From Paraspadella gotoi (lineage: Eukaryota > Chaetognatha): a DNA stretch of 64,000 nt. The notes beneath the pieces were generated by a model. That model saw only the letters and a list, made by a program, of their open reading frames with translations. It was not told the origin of the DNA and ran no database searches. The first letter of the stretch is position 1; each line of letters opens with the position of its first letter. Made by a program: the position numbers and the translations under genes. The DNA lies in contig CM119264.1 in assembly GCA_051294375.1 (NCBI GenBank), positions 9,422,764 through 9,486,763 of the forward strand, given 5' to 3'. Positions 27,384 through 39,900 of this stretch are shown here, one piece after another.

Positions 27384-30300
27384 CTAAATCAAAATACCAT
27401 TTGTTTCCTCGAGAGACTTTTCATTGTCCTGTCCTCCATCAGGACGTCGAGAGATAGCAAACCAAGCAAGGCATTGAGACATCAAAGAACAAAAGGACAA
27501 TCCTATTTGCAACCCAAAATAGCGGATTCTGAAGGAGATTTAGTTAACATTTTGTAATATTAAATCTTATTCAGTAAACGCTGGTGTTTTTATTTTACCT
27601 GAATTGATAATTGTCATAGATTTTACACGCTCCTTTGAATCCGCATTTTTCGCCCCACTGAGTTCAAAAAGATAAAATAAAATTGAGTAATCACAGTTTT
27701 TGCTCTCTTGCTAAAAAAGATTCAAAATTAAATTTTAATGAATCTTAATCCGTCTGAAATTTACATAATTTCATGATTTAATGTTGCAATTAAAATTTTA
27801 TTAACGATGAACGTTTAACCTGGAGACAAGTGGAATCAATGAGAATTCCGTGATACATCGGCGAAGGCATAAATCCAATAGTACGAATAATCAAGTTGAT
27901 TAACCCGATGCTGTATGATTTTGCTTTGGGATTCACCGACCTAAGGTGTGAATTAAGCAACGAAAAGAATTAAAGTTTTTTCTCTATTTCATATCATTTC
28001 AATTCAATTTAAAATTCAATTTCAATTTCATTTTAAATTAGAATTAGTTTTAATTAATTCTCTCACCTCATGAAAATGATGTAGATGGGTGAGGAGCACA
28101 TCGACTCGATGAGTCCGCCGATGAAAGTGGCGACGCCGAAGCCAACGAGGTTGCGGAAGCAGGCACTCTCGGACGGACAGATGCTCTCGAAGGCCTCGCC
28201 GTCCTCGACCAGCGCCGTCAGAGCGCCATCCTCGAAGGCCTTCGAATCGACGACGCAATTGCAGTCCGTGTATATCTGAAAAACGCAGAAATTGAAAAAT
28301 CCAATTTTCAAATGTGTCTGTCGTTGAATTATGTTAATATCGTTTTTGTTATTATTAAAAAAAAATGAGAAAATCCAAAAATATTATACAAATATTATTT
28401 TTCTTGAAAGATTTGCTCAACAACAGAAATACTCGTATCTTGGATTTATGCAACTTAGTTTAAGTAATAATAGGATTTTACGTTGATCGTTTGATTGTCG
28501 TCTTCTTTTCCGGAAAAGGCCGAACGCGAACCGGAGCATCCGGCATGACAGGGAGAGTAATACCGAATCCCATCGGCACCGCAGATCGGAAGGTATTGTT
28601 CCCGAGAACAGTCGCAATTTCGGTTGCACGACCTGGTAATCAATCGATAATTGATAGTTTTTATTTGATTGATATCAAGACTAATAAATATTGATTTATT
28701 GACTTATTGTTTTTTCTCGTACTTATTTATTGCTTCATAAATCGACTGAAAGATTTACTGATAAGTAAATTGATTAGATATCGCTGCTCTTTTTTTTTTT
28801 TTCTCAATTTGCTTGACTGACCCGATGAACTCATTCATCTCTTCTCCAATCACGTATGGTTGATTGACTCCGGCAGATGGCGGAGTGTCGCAGCCGAGAA
28901 AAAAGAAAGCGATGATCATGGAGACGCCGATCGCTTTTGCCGTCACTGCAAAACGGATCGCCTTTTTGAATGAAAAACAAAACCATCATTGCTAAAAAAA
29001 AGAATCTAAATATAAAAAATAAAGTCCCATAGCCAGGGCAATGAGGAAGATGAAACGAATTTAAGACTGATAGAACTATGTTTAAAATTAGATTTAACCG
29101 CACCAGATTCAAAATTTGTTAATATTTATTCCACGAGAATAGTTTTTACTTTTTTAAATCGAGATGAATTATCTGTTACCTGAATGGAGGAGAAATTAAA
29201 CCTTTTCATGACGACACCGCCAACCAGAATTCCGATGCAAACGCAAGGAACTCCAATCGTCCCTGAACAATAACAAACAGCGGAGGATCAAGGGCATAAC
29301 AACAACAACAATAACGACAACAACAATCCTAACCTATGAAGAGATTTGCCTTTGACGCCGAGATGGAAAACTGGTTCTGCAGATACTTGGCCATGAAAGT
29401 GGCGATTCCGGCGATGACGGCCATGTGGAACATCGCTTGAAGGGCCACTCCGACCACCACAGGATTCGTGATCACGTTCAAAGTGACGCGAGGGAATTCT
29501 TGAGTCGACGAAGAAAAAAATTCGTTTCGTCGCTCCGGCGATTTGTATCTCACTCGTAGCAACTTTCGACCTTACCCTTGACCAGCTTTTTCAGGGAAAC
29601 TTCCTCTTCTAGTTCATCCTTCAACTTTAGGTCATCGTTGTTATTGTTATCGTTGTTGTCGCTAAGCATCGGGGTTTTGGCCACAGTATCCGATTCCTTT
29701 GGATTGGGGGAGCGGAAGGGGGCAGAGGAACTTACGGAATAAAAAGGCAGATTTGGCCAACGGCGGTTATAACTTTTGAAGAGGTGGAAAAGTTCTTCAA
29801 TTGGAAGAGATATTCAGGAAGACATCTTAACTATAAATATGTCATAAAATTATATCATTTCAAATCTTATCAAATCATATCATATCATATGAAATAATAT
29901 CATTTCATTTGACCTTTTCGATTTCCATTTTCTTTGGGAAAAACCAAAATGGAATCGAAGCGACGAGAATCCAAATGGAGGCGATGAGAAATCCCATCCA
30001 CCAGGCGCCGACCCAGCGAGGATCGCCTGGCCTGATGCTGATTTCGTCTGGTATAAAAAATAACTAAAATCAGTTGAAATATTTTTCAATCAAGCATTCA
30101 ATCGAAAATCGATCAATAAATTACTTCAAACGATTAATTAATTGATTAATTAATCTCGCATTGACTTTTTATATCTCTACTCTACTATTAATCTACACGG
30201 TTCGACTCACCCGCTCCTTCTCGTCCTACGTCCACATAAATGGTGGTTGTGATGGAACCGAGGATGAACCCAAAGGCGGGACCGATCAAAGAGATGGCCA

Positions 30301-32952
30301 ATAGGATCGCTGCACTCAATACAAAAGAACAAAATAATTTTTTTGTCACTTTTTGTTTTCGTGAGGTAATTATAGGAACTCACCAACATAGAGAGCGCTG
30401 TCCTTTTTCTTGGAATTGTCATCGATGTAAGAGATTCCAAAAGGCTGTAAAGCGGAGCGCCGATGCATAACGAACTGTAATTAGATAAATAATGTTTATG
30501 ACACAATGAAAAATAACGTGGCGTTACTGTCTCGTGCTGATTTTGTCCCTTTAAAATTGTTTCTGAGCCAAATTAATTGATTATTACTTTTGGTAATATG
30601 TGCGATATACACTACTGGACATTACTATGTCTGACCATAACCCTTGACCAATCAACAAAAAAGCTAACTAGATCAAAAAAATAGTAAAAAAGAGAAGCAA
30701 TATAGCTCGAAACGCTTACAAAAATTTTAGACCATTGCTTTATAAATGCAAAAAAAATATTAATATTATTTAAACAAAACTTTAACAATAACTTAATAGT
30801 TAACCGAGACCAAGATGAATATTTTTTACCCATCAATTTCCTCAATTTATATGAATCATATGTTTGTAATTAGTCAATTAATCTAAATAACAATATGACA
30901 AATTCATTTTCAATTTTTTTTTATGAATGGGGAAGTTTTCTCTGCTTACTCCCCTTGTGTCTAATTATCTAATATTTTAGAGGTATTTCCAAAAACCTTA
31001 TATAATTACTATATTTTTCACTTTTTTTCTATTCTTTCAAACAAAAACAACATCATAAAACATTTTAAATTAATAAAAAAAAATTGATTGAATGATTTTG
31101 GAAAAAAATATTTTGAAACTTGAGAATAATGGATTTTGAGTTGGGAAAAAAATTTTGCAATTCTAAAAAAATCAGCCTCTAGCCTTTCAATTTTTCTAGA
31201 GGCTGATTTTTTTATTTTTTTGATATTTTGATTTTTTATGCAAAACCATTATTCTCATGAGCATAGGTCGGAGGAAATTTTTTTCCAAACATTTGAAAAA
31301 ATTTCCACTTTTTTAATTAGGCTTTTTTTGGGGAATAAATAAATCAAATTATTATACGATGGGTACATCTGAAAGTGATATGTCTCTAAATGAAAAAAAA
31401 ATTTTCTTCCAGTTTTATTTTAAAATTCAAGTATTGTATCAATAGAAATAAGTGAGATACTCCCGCTTTGCCAAAATTTTTATTTAACAAAGATTTGTAC
31501 TGCGTAATTTGAAAAAAGTTATTTTTTTAAATAACTTTTGAAAGAAAAGAGCTAGCAAGATGGGTGTGGTATCAAATTAAAGCCCTAATCATGGGACACC
31601 TTTCTAAAAAAAGTTTTATTAAATTAAATCCATAAATCTTTACACAGCTTTTGTTTAAATCAGAGTTAAAAGTATAACAGTATTTTGCTTTTAAAAATTT
31701 TAATGAAGGCATATGAATTTTATTTTTCTTTTGTAATTTGAAAAAGGAAAGAATGAATTCCATTTAATTATTATTAATTTCTTTATTCCATAAAACTGCT
31801 TATATTTTTAAGTTAAAGTAAAAAACAAGCAAAAATTTATGTTTTAGCTTGATAAAATGTCTTTTAAATATCAAAAATGATAAATACAAAAATGTTTTCA
31901 GCTTGATATAAACAGTCTGGACATCTACCTTCTATCTGTGAAAAAAAATATGGAATTTTTTATTATCTTTAACTGCAAATTAAAAGCTTGACACACTGCT
32001 TGTTTATCAAATAAAGTTAAAAAATTATATAACTGGCAATATATTTGACAAAGCAAGACATCATTGTGTGATAATTTTTTTTTTAAATATAGCAAGGAAT
32101 TTAATTCTATTATTTATCATCCATTTTAATTAAGAAAAAATATTTTTCATAATAGCCCATTAAAAAGGGTTCATTGACTGACTTAATGATTGAATTTTTT
32201 AGATATCTTTACTGCCCCATTTCACAAGATATAAAGGTCATGGTTATCATGTCAGTAAGTCCAGATTATCTGTACCCTTTATGGCAGTGATTTCTATCTA
32301 GGAATTTAGCAAAAAAAACCACTTTTTTCAATATTGTTAGAATATTACCACAAAAAATGATTAAATTTTAACTCTAAGACAAAGTTGTCTAGACTACAGG
32401 ATTAATTGAAATCCTCTGCTGCATTTTCTAATTAAGAATCAATATCATTTTTGCTACTTTTAATAAAAAAAATCATGTCCATTTTTGTCCATTTTGACTT
32501 TTGTCTTGAGATTTGAATGCCAAGATCATTGAAGAAAATTTTTTTACTCTGGCTTTCGGGTCCTTCTTATCTCTTTACCTCTGAGTTGGTTCATTGATGT
32601 TAATCATCTATTGTTTGCCTATGAATTAATTTTTAAATTGACTAGTCAAAACTTACATTTTACATTTATATTACAATTTGTTAAACAAAAATACTTCAAA
32701 ATGTCCACAATTCTAATCAAATATTCCTTATTGTTGTGTGCTTCTGGTACCTAAAAAATTAGGGCAAAAATTTAATACTTTAGCTGAAAAAAAATTTTTA
32801 AGCCTATTTTTAATTTGTGAGGATTTGTGAGGTGCATTTTATTTGAACTTAAACCGGTTTTTGACTTATTTTATAGTTTTAATAGCTGAAACCTAAAAGC
32901 AAGAAAAAGAATAAAAAATGAAACCATTTTTCCTCTCTCTCTCTCTCCCTCT

Positions 32953-33017
<65 letters not shown>

Positions 33018-33900
33018 GTCACCTTGTGAAAGGAAGAGCAAGATCCACATGTTGAACAGCTTGGATTGTTCGTTGGCCGACTCTTCAGTCGCACAGTCGT
33101 CGACGAAAACGTCAGGAGATGAGCAAAGCGGCTCGTAAGAAACGTTCGTTGCCATTACGACGTCTTCGAACTCTGACGAATGAGAAGAGTAGAAGTAAAT
33201 ATAAGTAAGTATATATAAGTAAATATAAATTTACACCTAAAATAAGGATTAATTAGGATCAATTGAATGACAAAGTGAATTATAGAGCCGAAATCCGTTG
33301 TAAACGGATTCGGCAAAAAATTCAAGCAAATACTTCAATCTTATTAGCTTACTCACTCATTACCATAATAGGCACATCGAGTTAATTCTAAATCTTTTTC
33401 CTGAATGTATTTTGTTTATACATACCTAAGAGCCTGTCATGTACGCTCACCGTATTTGTCCATGATGAGATGAGGCAAAACGGAAATGAGGGCGCCGACC
33501 GCCATGACGATGGCGCAAAGGGCGATCGCGCGAGGACGGTGGACGGCGTTGCCCACGTAAGAGAATGGAATGATAACTAAGAGACTCCCGATCTGAGTGA
33601 AAGAAATATTTAATGAATGGAGAAAAAACTAAAGTGAATGAATGAATGAATAAATGAATGATGTGAGATGAGAGAAAGAGTGTGTGATGAGATGAAGTGC
33701 TGCGCCTCGCGTGTCTGTGAGCGTACCTTGGAATTGGTGTGATTGCTGCTAGAATTCGCTACTCAGTTCAAATCTTCGCTCGATCTGCGTAACGATGCTG
33801 CCAGGTAAGAGCGAGGATGAATGTCCGATCTGGAGGATTCCCTGGCAGAAGACGTAAGAAGGGATGTCGCAAAGCGCGGCCCGCCATCTTGGGAGAGAAG
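27384..33900 (-). CDS. Organic anion transporting polypeptide (SLCO/OATP family)
   Basis: Exons (minus strand): about 33900-33727, 33592-33451, 33172-33023, 30474-30384, 30309-30211, 30047-29914, 29696-29576, 29498-29334, 29262-29180, 28945-28822, 28632-28482, 28275-28067, 27940-27820, 27657-27599 and 27528-27384 (TAG at 27384-27386). About 660 residues, normal for OATPs. Twelve-helix features are visible: RPRAIALCAIVMAVGALIS, FGISYIDDN, LIGPAFGFILGS, GDPRWVGAWWMGF, a Kazal-type extracellular exon with CDCSREQYLPICGADG, and a last helix QIGLSFCSLMSQCLAWFAI. The cytoplasmic Asn-rich loop is in exon 7. OATPs carry bulky organic anions, hormones or toxins across the plasma membrane without sodium dependence; the substrate cannot be inferred. 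Three one-base gaps break the frame (two in exon 4, one at the exon 9/10 join), and exon 1 is in low-quality sequence. I judge these to be consensus errors rather than a pseudogene. Confidence 0.88.
31095..31290. mobile_element. Foldback (hairpin) element in an OATP intron
   Basis: A perfect inner stem, AAAAAAATCAGCCTCTAG (31165-31182) against its complement at 31196-31213, is nested in an imperfect outer one: TTGAGAATAATGG near 31120 against CCATTATTCTCATG near 31250, and GGAAAAAAAT against ATTTTTTTCC at the ends. The structure and lack of coding content fit a short nonautonomous element. Confidence 0.6.
32931..33020 (+). repeat. (CT)n microsatellite next to an OATP splice donor
   Basis: On the minus (sense) strand this is GAGAGA sequence starting a few nucleotides after the donor of OATP exon 3 (33022). 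Confidence 0.95.
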
Positions 33901-34139
33901 TGGGGTCGGTCCTGGCCCGCTGGATATCGAGCGTGGGTGGAGGTGGTGGACGCCCAAAGGGGGAAGGAATGTAGCGCGGGTCGTTCAAATGGCGATAATG
34001 CGCGAATTGTTCGTTTTGCAATTGAACCAATTCAAATAGAAAATGAAAAAAATTTACATGAAATCGGTACAAACCCATATAAAATTATACATGCATATGA
34101 TTTGGGCGTCTTTTTAAAATTATTACAATTTTTTAAAAA

Positions 34140-35750
34140 ATCCTAAATTCTAAACAAAATTACGATTTTCGTCGTTTTGTCCAAATGAAGCTTTTTCTTT
34201 TCTATAGTGATTTTTTTTTTTTTATCGAATTTTCGACCGGAAAAAAAACAATCGGTTTCAACTTTGGCTGAATAGTTTTCAAAAGCGAAAAGAAAATATT
34301 TGAAGAGGAAAGCCGAAAAAGGGGAAAAAGCTGTTGATTGTAATTAATGCAAGGAAAAAAAATGAAATAAAAAAAATCGGTAGATGAAGTTAGAATTTTT
34401 TAAGAGAAAAACGGGAGAACTAAACAAGCGAATGTGAAAGAACGTCAAAATATCGGAGGGTAATTTTTTCGGCCTTGAGAAGCTGCGTTCCAAGATAACA
34501 GGGATTATTTTTCGGATCTCAGATGAGAATCTACTTCTTGATCAAGAAGGTTTACGATCGTATCCACTTCCCCCGACACCTAAAGATTATCGCCTTATCA
34601 TTTATCATTTATTATTTAAAAGAGATACAATATTTTTGTGAAAAAATGTCAACTGATAGTAAAATCGATATTCGTCTCGGTGTTTTTTATACTTTCTTTC
34701 GTGTATAAAGTTCACGCTGTTCCTCTGATATCATATATACGTGTTATATAAATTGAAAGTTCCTCATTTAATTCCCTAAATATTTTGAAGGTGATTTCTC
34801 GGACGAGAAAGTTAATATTTCCTTAATTGTTTTTCAATGATTTAAAACCATTTAGGTTTGTCGTAGTACGCATAACATTATTTGTTAAAAATATTAGTAA
34901 CTTCACTTAACAAGTTGAGCAAACAAGTTCGGATCATAACAAACTATATAAACAAAAAAAATAATTTAATTAATAAATTAATTGATGATTATTTAAATAA
35001 TTAAATAATTTATAAATAAATTGATTATGAATAATTAGTTAATAGAAACTAAATAAATTATTGGTTGAATATTGATTGATTAATCAATTATTTATTTAAT
35101 TAATTGACTATTGATTGATTAACTGATTAATTATTTGATAATTAATACATCTTGCATTTAAATTTAATATAAAAGAAAAACGAAGCATAATCAATTAGTG
35201 AAACAGGTTTTTAGTTTTTCCATTTAAACTCATTTCCACTAAGACGTTTCCATCGAAACTTGATTTCCACCTTAATCACACACTTTCCTACCCACATACA
35301 AAATTTCAAGTCAATCGCCCCGCCCACTCATGAGTAATTGACGTTCAAAGAGGTGAATGCCCGACAAGATTGAGAGGGCGGACCGACGGAAGTGAAATAT
35401 AATGTCGGGATCTGCTTATAAGCAGATCCGACTAAAAATAGGAAACCGTTGAAATCGTATTTTGAAAACTCAAACAACGGAGTTTTTTTTTTAATTTTTT
35501 TTTATTTTGTTAATTACGATTACTATTTATTGTTATAGTGGAGAGGCGACTGAGGAACCTGTACAAATGCGTGTAGTAGTTCTGCAAGTTAAAATAGTAA
35601 AACCAGTTTCTTCCAAAACGTCTTTCGGTGCTATTTTCTTTTGAAAGATTTTCGAAGGGTCTTGTTGTTGTATGATATAAATGTTATAAAGAAATATGAA
35701 TTTATCATACTATTGAATGAATTTTTGTTGTAGTGTTGTAGTTTATAATT
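34140..35750. other. AT-rich stretch upstream of the OATP gene
   Basis: No exon seen. It contains copy 2 of the ATTAATTA/GACGGACGGA repeat family. Because the neighbouring sequence is of low accuracy, absence of a gene here is weak evidence. Confidence 0.4.
34960..35440 (+). repeat. Dispersed repeat family (ATTAATTA-rich head), copy 2, with terminal hairpin
   Basis: Same block order as 18560-19065. Its right end is GGGATCTGCTTATAAGCAGATCCGA, in which GGATCTGCTTATAAGCAGATCC is nearly a perfect palindrome. A related end, AAATCCGTTGTAAACGGATT, lies at 33286-33305 after GAATTATAGAG. Confidence 0.65.
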
Positions 35751-35802
35751 CATCATCATCGATTACCGAAAAGGTCTCGATGAAACTCTATCTCTCTCTC
35801 TC

Positions 35803-35812
35803 NNNNNNNNNN
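35803..35812. other. Assembly gap (10 N) inside a CT tract
   Basis: Ten Ns within (CT)n at 35790-35840. Confidence 0.98.
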
Positions 35813-35844
<32 letters not shown>

Positions 35845-35906
35845 GATGGAGAGAAAGAGCGAATGAGTTAGAGAGAGAGAGCGAGAGAGAGAGAGAGAGA
35901 GAGAGA

Positions 35907-35931
35907 NNNNNNNNNNNNNNNNNNNNNNNNN
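35907..35931. other. Assembly gap (25 N)
   Basis: Twenty-five Ns following a (GA)n tract, just left of the first copy of the duplicated block. Confidence 0.98.
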
Positions 35932-36556
35932 GGAAAGATGAGAGGGGAGGAGAGAGAGAGTTTACGTGTGTCCCAAATAATCTCTTTTCACGTACAACGA
36001 AAAAGCAGAACAAGCCAATTAATTTTACCGGAATTATCGTCAACGTCTCCCCCTTCTCCACCTCCCCCCTAGCTAATAACTATTCAAACTTTCTTCTTGT
36101 ACGATATATTTGTTTAGTATATTTCCTTGTTCTGTGTTTAGTAGTTTTTGCAATATAACTGGGTTTATTGTAGTCACTAACGATTAATTTAATAAATCGG
36201 ACATGTTTCAGCAAAAATTTGACATTTGGAATATAATATAAACTGGGTTATAAGAAATAGAGGGAAGAAGAAGAAGAAGAGAGAGAGAGAGAGGAGAGAG
36301 AGGATGATGTAGTATTGTATTATATTGATAGAGTGTATCTCTTATCTATGGCTCCATTACTTATCTCTTTTCTGATATCTTCCTAAATCCCTCATCCCTT
36401 CCCCCTTAGCTAATAACTATTCAAACTTTTCTTTTTTGACTATTTTTTTACTGAATTGTGTTCGTAGTATTTTCCTTTCGTTTCGTTGTATTTAGATAGT
36501 TGTTTGCAAAGTAACGGAGTTTTTATTGTAGTCTACAACGATTAATGTTAAAATCG

Positions 36557-36581
36557 NNNNNNNNNNNNNNNNNNNNNNNNN
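36557..36581. other. Assembly gap (25 N)
   Basis: Twenty-five Ns within copy A. Confidence 0.98.
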
Positions 36582-36678
36582 AATCGGACATGTTTCGCAA
36601 AAATTTTGACATTTGGAATAGAATATAAAACTGGGTTATAAGAAAGTGAGAGAGAGAGAGAGAGAGAGAGAAGAGAGA

Positions 36679-36714
<36 letters not shown>

Positions 36715-38924
36715 ACAGATTCCTCTCATTTCATGCGACCGAGAGGGGCCAGCTCAATTTTTGCGCTTTTTTTCCGTTTATTTCATTTCTCTTTCTTTTA
36801 CTATCCTCACATCTCTATTTTCATTCTACTTCACTATTTTTCAATTATAGTTATTTCTCACATGTTATTAATTTTATTGCACAAAAATTTTAAAAACTGT
36901 CTTTGAAGTTTGAAAAAAATTTTAATTGTTGTACATTTTGTATCAAAACCTTTACACCCTTCAAATTTTCAATTTTCATCCCCTACTGAATCTATTGTCA
37001 CCTCTGACCACTATTCCTTCCTCAATTTCTTTGTTGGCAACTTTGAACTTGGATTCTCTTCTCTCTCTCTCTTCTCTCTCTCTCTTCTCTCTCTCTCTCT
37101 AGAATAAACCTATTTTCATATTATTTTACAACTGTCAAATTGCTCTGATGAAGGTTTGATATTAAACCGAAAACATGTCCGATTTTAACATAATCGTTGT
37201 TGGAATACAATAAAAACTCTGTTAGTTTGCAAACAATGAATTGTATTTAATATTACATGCCTAGGTTTTTATTTCAATGTAAAAAGTATCACTCAATTTA
37301 CTTTACTTTTTTAAACCAAATGTCTTTATGGTATTTTTGTAAATAGCTTTTAGTATTAGATTAGATTTACTATCCACTGAAATTGTACAATTTTTTTTCT
37401 GTTATTTAATTTTTTTTTTTATTAAGAGGATTTGAAAGACATTCCTATTGAATTTTTTTGTTATTTTTATTGTTCTTTTTTTTATTCTCTTTTTTTTATT
37501 CATGTCTTGATCTGATATTTGATCATACTTCATGTTTTTTATCATAAAACTAAATACTAAATCCTTTTTATGTATTTTTAATCCTAAATGTGAAGTGGAA
37601 AAATTTATGCAAGAAAAAATATATTATTTTAATAATATAGAATATTTTTTTCAGTTATTAGTTATAGTACCGCGCTAACAGTTCAGTTTAATCCTTGAAG
37701 CGATTACATATATTGGCGCAGCCACTGGTTATTTAATTGTAAAAACAATTACGTTTAATTTTGATTACAAAATGTTTATTTCTCCTCACCTCTCATTCCT
37801 CAAATCGGGAAAAGAAGAGCAAACAAAGGAGTAAGAGTTTACTTTCGACTTCTTGATCGAGATAAAGGTTTTAAGTGCGACCCGCTCTCTCCCAATAATA
37901 AATGCATTAAATTCATTTTGAAGAAAAAAAATAATTCGAGTTCATTTTTATAAAAAATCAAAATGGAGAAAAAACTAAAAATGGAGACGTAAAATATTTC
38001 ATTGAATAAAAAGTGAATATTTTCATCTCATAGACATACTACTAGTATTTTTCATATCTTGGAAAGCATTGAAACAAAATAGAAATGTTAAAATATTTTA
38101 TTTCGTGTTGTTGGCTTCTATGGTATTATTCGATCGCACTCAGTCAGGTTCGAAACACGCATTTATTTAAACAATGATTTTGTAATAAAATAGGCAAAAG
38201 TTTACAAAAAGACGGATGGGCTATTAAAAAAGAATTAAAATTAATCTTTTTCTAAGTTTTATGACGTTTAAAATACTATTTTTGTACTAAAAAGTTACGA
38301 ATCGCATAATTAATCAACTTAATTTTTTTAGCCGAAGATTTTGAGCCGCGTTACTCTCTCGCGTCAACCCTGAAGTAGAGTTAAGGGCGACTGGGCAAGG
38401 GACTTCGATCCAGTTCACTGTCCGGGTCAACACTATGAGTAAATTGATGAGAGAGACGTCGTCCTCGCGCCTCAATCTAGAGGAACTTCCATGGCGGATC
38501 GCGTCGAGAGTGAGTGACTTGAGCAACAGGCTAAAAACATAACTCCTCTTTCCACTAATTCTAAATCATCTGGTTCTGTGAAAATATAAAAGTGTTCGGT
38601 CGTTTTAAACCAAATTCATTTTTCAGATGCTTTTATGCTTTGTAATCAGGTGATAAACTTTTGAATGCAAGACTTTCTCTCAACACTGACACCCGGATCT
38701 AAAATGCACCTGCTCTCTTCGATACCGCCGTTGAGATTTAGCGTCCGGTCAGATTGCTTCGGTTCCGAGTGCAAAATTGATCTTTATCACAGGTTCAAAA
38801 AATTATTTTAGCGCATTAGTTGTTTAAATTTAATCTTAGTTTATATTTGAAATAAACACAAAGTCAAAATATGATATTGTGGCGAATCCTAAATTTGCCT
38901 TCTCGTATGCTTGATGAAACAGCT

Positions 38925-39120
38925 CGTCCCATTGGCTTTGACAGCACGTACTCCTTCACAATCGTGAGTTCCGGATTCAATCCCCTACGGTACGCTGGTT
39001 AAAGTGTGATGGTGTCGGCATAACACGCCGTGTCATGAGTGGTCACAGCAGTCCAAAGCCCTGAGTGCAGCTGTCGAGAGATGCCTCACACCCCAGGAAT
39101 CACACATATCCCCCGTTGCC
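38925..39120 (+). mobile_element. tRNA-like SINE candidate (copy in block A)
   Basis: ATTGGCTTTGACAGC resembles a tRNA A box, and about 50 nt on TTCCGGATTCAATCCCC resembles a B box, followed by a non-tRNA body. The better copy is at 46135-46345. Confidence 0.4.
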
Positions 39121-39729
39121 ATAATATTACCTTTTTTTTGATACAGAATTACCTATATTATAATTATCTGTAAAACATGTGTAGATTAACCTCTATTTCC
39201 AGAAAACTACACTAACTCCTCATCCAAACAGATAAATATTTTATATTGAAATATTTAACACAAAAAAATATATTAACAAATAAATAAATCATAAATATGT
39301 TATTTTTAAATCTAAAAAAATAAAAATAGTGAACAAGTAATTTTGAAACTTTTAAAAACGTTTTATTTCTTTCCAAAGTAAAAACTAATTCCTATAAATG
39401 CTCTGATCGATCAATTATCTTCCTGAAATACTAGAAACATAAAAAATGACACATGAAAAAACATGAAAACATTAAATAGTTTATTTTTTCTTTCCATTAT
39501 TGTCTCCTGCAAAGTAAAAAAAAATGTGACCAACTGGTTTATCTATAAATAGCCTTAGAGCGAATAATTAAGAAAACATAAAACATTGCACATGAAAAAA
39601 CATGAAAAACATAAAACAGTTTCTTTCTTTTCCATTACTGTCTACTTGGCAAAGTAAAAAAATGACTAAACTGGTTTCTCTATAAATAGCCTTTGAGCGA
39701 CAATTATATTCTTGGAAATATAAGAATGG

Positions 39730-39900
39730 TATGGTAGACTAAAAATGGCAAGTAATTTAACTCCAACCCAAAGGTCCGGGTTCGAGCCCGGTGGTCGCCT
39801 TACACTTAAGAAGACCCGCGCATAACCCGCCTGTAACACGGTGTTACACCTTATCCGAGCTCTGGGACAGCTTATATTGAACACTATGTCAATAATCATA
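39730..39900 (+). mobile_element. tRNA-like SINE candidate with T-arm (copy in block A)
   Basis: CCGGGTTCGAGCCCGG forms a perfect T-arm with a B-box core; a weak A box lies upstream. The better copy is at 46970-47150. Confidence 0.45.

Noticed and set aside
33763-33957. Separate 64-aa Arg/Ser-rich ORF on the minus strand
   Set aside because: It is an off-frame reading of OATP exon 1; the same segment in the inverted copy shows the correct frame.
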